Below are positions 1-5,507 of a stretch of 7,040 nt of DNA, piece after piece. Each line of letters opens with the position of its first letter. The first letter of the stretch is position 1. The DNA is from Clostridia bacterium. GTDB lineage: Bacteria > Bacillota > Clostridia > Oscillospirales > CAG-272. The translations under genes were made by a program, and so were the position numbers. Below the pieces are notes generated by a model. That model was not told the origin of the DNA. It saw only the letters and a program-made list of their open reading frames with translations, and did not search any database. The DNA lies in assembly GCA_900769475.1 (NCBI GenBank), contig CAAGGQ010000147.1, forward strand, positions 1-7,040. Direction: 5' to 3'.

Positions 1-3000
1 CCTCTGCAGGAGCTTCCTCGGTTGCTTCTTCCTCGGCAGCCTCTTCTGCGGGCTCCTCGGTGGGCTCGCCGCCCTTCTTCTTGCGGATCGTCAGGAGCAG
101 GATCACTACGGCGATCACAATGAGAACGAGCAGAGCGATCACAACCAGCCACATCCAATCAAAGCCGCTCTCTCCGCCCTCAGCAGGAGCAAAGCTTGCA
201 AACTGCAGGAAGCCTGCCACGGTGGCGGACCACTTTGCAAAGAGTGCGCTATCGTGGGATGCGTTGGGATCCTCGGCGGCATCGTGCTTGCTGCCGTTGA
301 AGATCTTGATAATATTATATCCGTTGTCAATCGTCTCGTAGGTTACAGCCATGCCTTCCTTGGCTACGGTAAAGCCGTAGGTCAGAATCATAGCACCGTT
401 CTCCACCTCAACAGAGATGAGAACGCAACCGTCGGTCACCGACTTCAAGGTCTGGCCCAGGGCCAGAGGAATCTTGAAGGTTACAGTGGAGCCCATTTCT
501 ACGGGAGTGCCGGCAACACCGTTTACGGTGTAGTTCAGCTTCTTGGCCTGGTATGCCACGCTGACGTAAACGTCACCTGCGGGCATGAGGAACTTGCCGT
601 CCTCTACGGTCAGAGTAGAGCCGTCGGCCTGAGTTACGGTTACGATGGCCTCGTAGCCTTCCTTCTCGGTCACGGTTACGGAAACCGCCTCACCGGGCTT
701 TGCGGTAGCAGCCGCGCTCACCTTGCCGTCGGTCTTGATGGCAAAGGAGGATGCGGAGTAGCTTGCTTCCACCACCAGGGTGGTGTTGGTCTTACCAAAT
801 ACCGAGGTCAGATCGTAGGTGCCCCAAGTACCGTACTGGCCGTCCACGGTGGGAACCGCGGGAGCAACCACGGTCTGGTAGGTATCGGCCGTGTAGGTGA
901 TGCTTGCAATCACCTGACCGTTGGCCTTAAACTCTACGGTGTAAGGAATGGCCTCCCACTTTACAAAGACATACATGTTGGAAATACCGATCTGGGTGCT
1001 GTCAAAGCCTACCCAGGTGTACTTAGCGGTGTAGCCTGCGGGATGAGCATCCTTAATGGCCTGCTCGTTGGTGTGACCCAGGGTAACGGAAGTGTCGTTG
1101 AATACGTACTCGTGGGTGTAAAGCTTGGTAGCACCCATGTAGTAGTAAACGAAGTAGGTATCGGGCTGCAGGGTGACGGCCAGGGAAACCTTCTTGGCAG
1201 GCATTACAAAGCTTGCGCCAAAGGCCAGGTCGGTAGCATCCTTGCCCTCGTATTGATAAGAGGAGGAGATCCAGGTGTAGTTCTCTCTGGGCAGAGGCGA
1301 GATCGCAACGGTGTATCCTTCGGGGAAGTAGAGATCGTTTGCGTTGTAGCCGTCCAGCGAACCGGTGATCACGTTGGTGTCACCCTGGAAGTTGGAAAGG
1401 TAGGTCACATCCAGCTTATACTCATTGGCAATCACGAAGTTGGAGAAGTGAGGTGCCTTGAAGGTAACGTACTTATCGGACTCTACGTTCAGACGCTCCA
1501 GGTATTCGCGCTCGCCGTTCTCGTTGAATACGTGAACACGGGTAGCAACGTCATCGGAGCCTGCAGAGTAGCTCAGCGCGTTATCATAGGGCAGGGTGAT
1601 GATCATATCACCGGCGAAAGGCACGTGGGATGCAGCACCGTCCACCAGGATAGAGAAATCAAAGAAGGAAGCGGTATCGTTGCCTGCATATGCAGATTCC
1701 TTAAGATCCTCGGGAGCACTCTCCTGAGGCGCGTAGATCAGCTCCAGCTTGTTCTGGGCACGGGTATGGAAGTCTGCCAGGGTGGCATCGTCCATCACCA
1801 TGAAATCGATCACGTCGTCGCCTACCTTGGCGCGGAGGGTCAAGGAAACGTTCTTGCCGCCGTTTGCCAGAGTGAGCAGATTGGAGTGGTCCATATCCAG
1901 GGAGAAGCCGTCGGGAAGATCCTCTTTGATCTCCAGGTCGAAGTCAAAGTTGTTGCCATCGCGGGTCAGAGTAACGTCGTAGTCAACGTCTTCAATATAA
2001 AGGTAGTAATTGGGCATTGCGTCGGCAATGAGGGTAGTATCCTTGGTAAAGCAGGTAACCGTGGGATACACTCTGCCGTTCGAGGATACGCCGGTTTCCT
2101 CGTTGTAGTAGTGCCAGCAAACCTGGAAGCCATCGTACACGTGCTCTGCGTTCGCGGTCACGTCCTCGGGAAGCTCTACCTGATCCGCAAAGGCCTTTAC
2201 CTGAGCGGAGAAGGCACGGAGGGTGTTGCCGGAGAGGGTGGTGATCTTACCCAGCAGCTCGCCCTGCTGGTTTACGAAGGTAACGGTGATCTCTACGGGT
2301 TCATCGGGACCGGGAACGTCGCCGCCCTCGGCCTTGGTGTAGACCACGGTATCGGCAGCAGGCATTGCGGCAACCACGTTGCCATTGGCATCATACCACT
2401 GAGTTACGGGAGTACCGTTGATGCTGTGACGGAACGCGGTGAGATCAGCACCCACGGGCAGGAAGGTGCGGAACAGGATCTTGCCGGTTTCGCGATCCTT
2501 GTAGGTAATGCTGTAAATATCGGTCAACTGCAGGGAGAGATCCAAACGGATGCTCTGGGTTCCCTCGGAAATCTGAGAGAACATCATATCCAGGATCTCG
2601 GTGTTAAAGCGGATTCCCAAAAGCTCGGTAACGTAGTTCACGCCCTTGGTAACCAGGTTCTTTGCGTTGAAGCGAAGGGTCTTGTTGAGAGTAAAGTTGC
2701 CGTTTCCGTTGTAACCGTCCATCAGAGTCAGGTCCATGGCGGAGGTGGGCACGTAGGTTTGAATGAGGGTCACCAGCTTGGCGGTAGCCTTGTTGAAAAG
2801 GTCTACGCGCTCCTCGGCCTTATTCAGAGCCGCCTGGTACAGATCGTTGGCAGATGCGTAGTTCTCGAGCACGGCCAGAACGTCCACGCCGTAGCGATCC
2901 TTGATGGCGCCTGCGATGGTGTCGATGCCGGGGATCTTATCGGTGTAATCCAGGAGCTGATCCAGGGTGAGATCGCTCATATCCACACCGGTGATCTCGG

Positions 3001-4309
3001 AGGCGTAAGCCACGCACTTTTCTACGTAGGAGTACTGCATTGCGGCGTTGAAGAGAGCCTCGGGATCGATCGATTCCAGAAGATTTACAACGTCGGTGGG
3101 AGTCAGCTGATCCAGGATGCTCACCAGGGTCTGACCGTCCATATCGGCCAGGCTCAGGAGCTTTTCCTTGGTAGCGGCATCCAGAAGATCGGTATCCAGA
3201 AGCTTTTGGAAGGCCTTAGCCGCCTTGGCGGGAAGGGTCACGTCAGCCGACAGGGTACCGTTCTGGTAGCTTACGTCCACGTAACGGTCCAGAGCGTCGG
3301 AAACGCGCTTTACAAGCTTTTGAATGCTGGAAATATCACCGCCCAGAACGATCTGTACGGTCATTTCCTTTTCCTTCTGAACGTCGGTCTCCTCTGCGGT
3401 GTACTTGAAGGACAGACCTGTGGAAAGGATCACACCGTCCTCGGTGGTAGCGATATCGTCCAGGGAGGGACGGATCTCGTTGATCACCTTTACCAGAGCG
3501 CCTGCATGGATCTCCAACAGCTGGTTCTCATCCTCGGAGGCAACCAGAGTGCCGTTCAAAGTGATCTCGTCCACGTTGGAAAGGGTCTTGCGCACAAAGA
3601 GTGCCGCCAGCTCTACCAAATGCTCCTTCAGGGGCAGGGCGCGAACGATTTCCAGCAGCTCGTGATCATCCAGCTCTTCCAGCAGAACGTCAACGTTTAC
3701 CTCGGAGAGCAGTGCCTTCATATCTACCTCGGCAGCCAGTGCATCATACTGCACGGCAGCCAAAATATCGTCCTTGGATTTGCCGGACAGATAGAGGTCC
3801 ACCAGAGTGATGGCGGTGAGATCGCCCGAGAATCCCAGGGATGCCAGGTCAATCACCTTGTAAAGGCCGTTCACGTTGGAAACAATCTCCATAACGCGAT
3901 CCTCGCCAAGGACGTTGAAAATCACGGCAGGGTCGATGTATTCCGCAAACTCAGGCTTCTCCAGGATCATCTTGTGGATCTCGTCTTCCCCAACGATGTT
4001 CAAAATGTCGTCCTTGGGAATGATCTCAAAGATCTCCTTGGCCGTGAGCACGGTAAGCAGAGCTTCCATATCCACGTGGATGCCGTTCTTTACGGCGGGC
4101 AGGATGGCAGTATCCGCATTCAGACCGGCCGCATCGCCCAGGATGGCGATCAGAGCCGACGCATCAACCGTAATCGATACCACGGGGAGTTCGCCGCTGT
4201 TGTCGGCGTCCACCTTGAACCAGGGCTCGGCGATCGCACTGATCGGAACCATGGCAAGCAGGGTGACAAGCGCCAGGAACAGGGCAAGCATCTTGCTGAG
4301 CATTTTCAT
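1..4309 (-). CDS. Large secreted, membrane-anchored surface protein with B-repeat-like modules (C-terminus cut by window edge)
   Basis: I translated every codon from the ATG at 4309 down to the left edge: 1436 residues without a stop, so the protein is partial. Residues 1-27 are a signal peptide (Lys near the start, hydrophobic core LALFLALVTLLAMV, cleavage likely after AIA). Residues about 28-530 are mostly amphipathic helices with internal repeats: VDMEALL (79) and VDMKALL (195) begin similar 28-residue stretches, and LNIVGED (103) and FNVLGED (131) recur. Residues about 600-1260 are beta-rich and resemble InlB/Listeria-Bacteroides B-repeats (QWYDANGNVVAAMPAADTVV at 637-656, a GPDEPVE linker near 668, FKAPHFSNFVI at 950-960, VMPAKKV near 1035). 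A transmembrane helix (about 1385-1408), RKKK stop-transfer and a Glu/Ala/Pro tail follow. I see no LPXTG motif and no catalytic motif. Start chosen from GAGG at 4318-4321, 8 nt upstream; a second ATG two codons later is less well placed. Probable role is adhesion or cell-envelope structure, which is inference. Confidence 0.93.
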   Translation of the reverse strand, partial: MKMLSKMLALFLALVTLLAMVPISAIAEPWFKVDADNSGELPVVSITVDASALIAILGDAAGLNADTAILPAVKNGIHVDMEALLTVLTAKEIFEIIPKDDILNIVGEDEIHKMILEKPEFAEYIDPAVIFNVLGEDRVMEIVSNVNGLYKVIDLASLGFSGDLTAITLVDLYLSGKSKDDILAAVQYDALAAEVDMKALLSEVNVDVLLEELDDHELLEIVRALPLKEHLVELAALFVRKTLSNVDEITLNGTLVASEDENQLLEIHAGALVKVINEIRPSLDDIATTEDGVILSTGLSFKYTAEETDVQKEKEMTVQIVLGGDISSIQKLVKRVSDALDRYVDVSYQNGTLSADVTLPAKAAKAFQKLLDTDLLDAATKEKLLSLADMDGQTLVSILDQLTPTDVVNLLESIDPEALFNAAMQYSYVEKCVAYASEITGVDMSDLTLDQLLDYTDKIPGIDTIAGAIKDRYGVDVLAVLENYASANDLYQAALNKAEERVDLFNKATAKLVTLIQTYVPTSAMDLTLMDGYNGNGNFTLNKTLRFNAKNLVTKGVNYVTELLGIRFNTEILDMMFSQISEGTQSIRLDLSLQLTDIYSITYKDRETGKILFRTFLPVGADLTAFRHSINGTPVTQWYDANGNVVAAMPAADTVVYTKAEGGDVPGPDEPVEITVTFVNQQGELLGKITTLSGNTLRAFSAQVKAFADQVELPEDVTANAEHVYDGFQVCWHYYNEETGVSSNGRVYPTVTCFTKDTTLIADAMPNYYLYIEDVDYDVTLTRDGNNFDFDLEIKEDLPDGFSLDMDHSNLLTLANGGKNVSLTLRAKVGDDVIDFMVMDDATLADFHTRAQNKLELIYAPQESAPEDLKESAYAGNDTASFFDFSILVDGAASHVPFAGDMIITLPYDNALSYSAGSDDVATRVHVFNENGEREYLERLNVESDKYVTFKAPHFSNFVIANEYKLDVTYLSNFQGDTNVITGSLDGYNANDLYFPEGYTVAISPLPRENYTWISSSYQYEGKDATDLAFGASFVMPAKKVSLAVTLQPDTYFVYYYMGATKLYTHEYVFNDTSVTLGHTNEQAIKDAHPAGYTAKYTWVGFDSTQIGISNMYVFVKWEAIPYTVEFKANGQVIASITYTADTYQTVVAPAVPTVDGQYGTWGTYDLTSVFGKTNTTLVVEASYSASSFAIKTDGKVSAAATAKPGEAVSVTVTEKEGYEAIVTVTQADGSTLTVEDGKFLMPAGDVYVSVAYQAKKLNYTVNGVAGTPVEMGSTVTFKIPLALGQTLKSVTDGCVLISVEVENGAMILTYGFTVAKEGMAVTYETIDNGYNIIKIFNGSKHDAAEDPNASHDSALFAKWSATVAGFLQFASFAPAEGGESGFDWMWLVVIALLVLIVIAVVILLLTIRKKKGGEPTEEPAEEAAEEEATEEAPAE

Positions 4310-4436
4310 AAACAAAACCTCGCTTCTTTGTTTCAGATTCCGCCACGGATGCGGCGGTAAACACAGTTCGGTTCGAACTTTCGGCAGGAACCGCGTTGGT
4401 CTCCCGCCGCCTTGATAGGACAATTTGCCTATACAT
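4310..4436 (-). promoter_or_regulatory. Structured 5' leader of the surface-protein gene (three hairpins)
   Basis: The transcript from the minus promoter would begin near 4436, leaving about 127 nt before the start codon. Read on the minus strand it can form three successive hairpins. The first is 4408-4383 (GGCGGGA with TCCTGCC, plus an inner ACC/GGT, loop AACGC). The second is 4379-4365 (AGTTCG with CGAACT, 3-nt loop). The third is 4357-4340 (CCGCCGC with GTGGCGG, loop ATCC). An alternative perfect 7-bp pairing joins 4410-4404 (GCGGCGG) with 4357-4351 (CCGCCGC) and excludes the first and third hairpins. No U-tract follows, so it is not a plain terminator. It matches no riboswitch class I can recall. 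It could control translation or mRNA stability. Confidence 0.5.
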
Positions 4437-4463
4437 ATAAATATAATACCATCAATTTGCTAT
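4422..4463. repeat. Direct repeats AATTTGC(C)TAT at the minus promoter
   Basis: AATTTGCCTAT lies at 4422-4432 and AATTTGCTAT at 4454-4463, in the same orientation and 32 bp apart, about three helical turns. They bracket the -10 box of the surface-protein promoter: one sits in the spacer, the other just downstream of the predicted start of transcription. A third copy lies at 4781-4791 between the ribosome binding site and start codon of the divergent operon. This could be an operator family, but AT-rich sequence makes some coincidence possible. Confidence 0.4.
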
Positions 4464-4471
4464 TTTGTCAA
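4443..4471 (-). promoter_or_regulatory. Sigma-A promoter of the surface-protein gene
   Basis: On the minus strand a perfect -35 box TTGACA (4471-4466) is followed by a 17-nt spacer and a -10 box TATTAT (4448-4443), one mismatch from consensus. Transcription should start near 4436. The region is strongly AT-rich. The match suggests high expression, which fits the biased codon use of the gene it drives. Confidence 0.85.
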
Positions 4472-4485
4472 TAGAAAATTACTAT
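4457..4485 (+). promoter_or_regulatory. Weak candidate plus-strand promoter for the small 4530 gene or RNA
   Basis: TTGCTA (4457-4462), a 17-nt spacer and TACTAT (4480-4485) resemble a sigma-A promoter with two mismatches in the -35 box and two in the -10 box. It overlaps the surface-protein promoter on the other strand, so the two would interfere with each other. AT-rich sequence produces such matches easily, so confidence is low. Confidence 0.25.
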
Positions 4486-4529
4486 ATTTTTTCTTTTTTA
4501 GAGCAAAAAAACCAAGGAAATACAAGGAG

Positions 4530-4661
4530 ATGGGGGCGTTTTCTTCCATGATTGCCAATTACAGGAAGAAACGACGGGAAAGCAGACCAAAAAAAGACGC
4601 CGCTTTCCCTCTGCTCCCGTTCCTCTTTTTATCCCTTGCACTCCTCTTGTTCGTCATTTAA
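4530..4661 (+). CDS. Possible 43-residue single-span membrane peptide
   Basis: An ATG at 4530 opens 43 codons ending with TAA. The peptide has a short start (MGAFSS), a strongly basic segment (residues about 12-22, YRKKRRESRPKK), then a hydrophobic C-terminal helix (about 26-43, FPLLPFLFLSLALLLFVI). AAGGAA at 4514-4519 lies 10 nt upstream; a second AAGGAG directly abuts the ATG and is too close to work well. The GC-richer island between the two AT-rich flanks coincides almost exactly with this frame, which favours coding. Against it, two strong hairpins lie inside the frame, and I recognise no family. A tail-anchored or toxin-like small membrane protein is possible, as is a non-coding structured RNA. 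Confidence 0.35.
   Translation: MGAFSSMIANYRKKRRESRPKKDAAFPLLPFLFLSLALLLFVI
4537..4620. repeat. Two adjacent inverted repeats forming back-to-back hairpins
   Basis: The first pairs CGTTTTCTTCC (4537-4547) with GGAAGAAACG (4564-4573): 10 bp, one bulged T, 16-nt loop. The second starts at the next base. ACGGGA (4574-4579) and GCAGA (4582-4586) pair with the continuous TCTGC (4610-4614) and TCCCGT (4615-4620): 11 bp with an AA bulge. An alternative stem GGGAAAGC (4576-4583)/GCTTTCCC (4602-4609) competes with the second. CCTCTTTTT follows at 4622-4630, so on the plus strand the second hairpin resembles a mediocre terminator or the 3' end of a small RNA. Confidence 0.5.
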
Positions 4662-4698
4662 TTAAAATAATTTTTAGTCTAATTCTAATATTTTGAAA

Positions 4699-4723
4699 AA
4701 ATTTATTGTTTTTCGATAAATTT
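4699..4723. repeat. AT-rich inverted repeat abutting the operon -35 box (operator or UP-element candidate)
   Basis: AAATTTATTG (4699-4708) and CGATAAATTT (4714-4723) are inverted copies with one mismatch (a G-T wobble in RNA), separated by five T. The repeat ends 3 bp before the -35 box of the DUF2975-XRE operon. Palindromes of this size beside a promoter are typical for dimeric XRE-family repressors, so the HTH protein of the same operon is an obvious candidate binder. It could equally act as an A/T-rich UP element. Confidence 0.45.
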
Positions 4724-4726
4724 CTA

Positions 4727-4755
4727 TTGACAAACGAAACAGAGGGTGATATAAT
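4727..4755 (+). promoter_or_regulatory. Perfect-consensus sigma-A promoter of the DUF2975-XRE operon
   Basis: TTGACA (4727-4732), a 17-nt spacer and TATAAT (4750-4755) match consensus at all twelve bases. TG at 4747-4748 with one base before the -10 box adds an extended -10 element. Transcription should start near 4762, giving a leader of about 28 nt. A promoter this strong ahead of an operon encoding its own regulator usually implies repression under some condition. The 14 nt TTTCTATTGACAAA around the -35 box (4721-4734) recur exactly in the divergent promoter (4477-4464 on the minus strand). Confidence 0.92.
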
Positions 4756-4780
4756 CGAGGTGACATTTGATCCAAAGGAG

Positions 4781-4791
4781 AATTTGCCTAT
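4781..4791. repeat. Third copy of AATTTGCCTAT, at the DUF2975 start codon
   Basis: This 11-nt copy is identical to 4422-4432 and lies between the AAAGGAG ribosome binding site and the ATG of the DUF2975 gene, overlapping the first two bases of that ATG. See the paired copies at 4422-4463. Its placement would allow a bound protein or antisense RNA to affect translation or early transcription, but no such factor is shown by the sequence. Confidence 0.35.
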
Positions 4792-5263
4792 GCTTCCGTT
4801 ATCCAACAAAACCTCCACCAAGATCTCCCTGTTCGTATCGGTGCTACTCTTGGTGGCCCTGCTTCTTCTGCTCCCCTGGGTGCCCGACGTGGTACGCTCC
4901 ATGCTGGACACCGCCGACAACCTGGGCGATCGCACCAGTCTTTCCGAGGGGGCACGTACCTACGTGCTGATCGCCGCTTACGCCATGATGGCCGTAGCCT
5001 TCCTTGCCATTGGAATGCTCTTCTTTTTGCTGTGCGACGTTCTGCGGGAGCGCATCTTCCAGCCCTCCCTGATCCGCTGGCTCCGCGGGCTTTCCTGGTG
5101 TTGCTTTGCCGAGGGAGCGCTCTTCTTCTCCATTGGCTATTGCTTTCAGATCGCCCTTGGAGTGGGATTGGCCGCCTGCTTTCTCGGTCTTTGCCTGCGC
5201 GTGGTAAAGAACGTGATCGCCGAGGCCATTCGCATCAAGGACGAAAACGACTTTACCATTTGA
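4790..5263 (+). CDS. DUF2975 family membrane protein (YoaS-like)
   Basis: The protein has 157 residues and four predicted membrane helices at about 12-33, 57-83, 99-117 and 118-138. Family features are a short polar loop after helix 1, RIFQPSLIRWLRGLS after helix 2 (88-102), and the conserved C-terminal ending NVIAEAIRIKDENDFTI (141-157), typical of DUF2975 proteins. The start was chosen because AAAGGAG at 4774-4780 lies 9 nt before this ATG. The frame is open from an upstream ATG at 4706, but that lies before the promoter. The gene is followed after 13 nt by the HTH gene, the usual partner of this family (compare YoaS/YozG of Bacillus subtilis). The biochemical role is unknown; sensing or sequestration of the HTH partner at the membrane is inference. 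Six cysteines lie in or next to the membrane helices (82, 104, 105, 118, 130, 135). Confidence 0.88.
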   Translation: MLPLSNKTSTKISLFVSVLLLVALLLLLPWVPDVVRSMLDTADNLGDRTSLSEGARTYVLIAAYAMMAVAFLAIGMLFFLLCDVLRERIFQPSLIRWLRGLSWCCFAEGALFFSIGYCFQIALGVGLAACFLGLCLRVVKNVIAEAIRIKDENDFTI

Positions 5264-5276
5264 GAGGTGCCCCAAG

Positions 5277-5495
5277 ATGATCATTGTAAATCTGGACGTT
5301 ATGATGGCACGTCGAAAGATGTCCCTGAACGAGCTCTCCGAAAAGGTGGGCATTACCCTGGCCAACCTCTCGGTACTCAAGAACAATCGCGCCAAGGCCG
5401 TGCGCTTTTCCACTCTGGACGCTCTGTGCAAGGCCTTGGACTGTCAACCCTCGGATATTTTGGAATATCTCCCCGAAGCCGAAGAACAAGAATGA
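5277..5495 (+). CDS. YozG-like XRE/Cro-CI family HTH transcriptional regulator
   Basis: This 72-residue protein is essentially one HTH domain. SLNELSEKVG (16-25) is the first helix of the motif, TLANLSVLKNN (27-37) the recognition helix, then the basic turn RAKAVRF and the closing helices TLDALCKALDCQPSDILEY (46-64). CQPSDILEY is a strongly recurrent ending in the short YozG-type regulators found next to DUF2975 genes. There is no ligand-binding domain. AGGTG at 5265-5269 lies 7 nt from the ATG. The gene follows DUF2975 by 13 nt and precedes the polytopic membrane gene by 12 nt, so all three are probably co-transcribed. It probably binds near the operon promoter as a dimer and may autoregulate; its effector is unknown. 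Confidence 0.93.
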   Translation: MIIVNLDVMMARRKMSLNELSEKVGITLANLSVLKNNRAKAVRFSTLDALCKALDCQPSDILEYLPEAEEQE

Positions 5496-5507
5496 AAGGA
5501 GATCGTC

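Noticed and set aside
254..4360. A 1368-codon plus-strand open frame starting with GTG
   Set aside because: It is in codon register with the minus-strand surface gene and open only because that gene lacks TTA, CTA and TCA codons. Its product is a Gly/Val/His/Gln-rich sequence without domains, no ribosome binding site precedes it, and the minus frame has a signal peptide, membrane anchor, promoter and ribosome binding site.
4365..4379. GTTCGAACC in the leader, resembling a tRNA T-loop
   Set aside because: No acceptor stem, anticodon arm or CCA end can be arranged around it; it is better explained as part of a simple 6-bp hairpin.
4164..4436. Minus-strand 90-codon frame beginning in the leader of the surface gene
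   Set aside because: Its ATG lies at the predicted transcription start with no ribosome binding site, and most of it overlaps the signal-peptide region of the real gene in another frame.
4310..4436. Cyclic di-GMP or other known riboswitch upstream of the surface gene
   Set aside because: The conserved core sequences I know for c-di-GMP-I, guanidine-II, fluoride, THF and glycine classes are absent, so no class was assigned.
4706..4789. Upstream ATG extension of the DUF2975 gene
   Set aside because: The 28 extra codons cover the promoter itself, so they would not be transcribed. The ATG at 4790 has an ideal ribosome binding site.
4844..5431. Minus-strand 195-codon frame opposite the DUF2975 and HTH genes
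   Set aside because: It spans two well-supported plus-strand genes and the gap between them, shows a shadow-like His/Gly/Gln-rich composition and has no family features.
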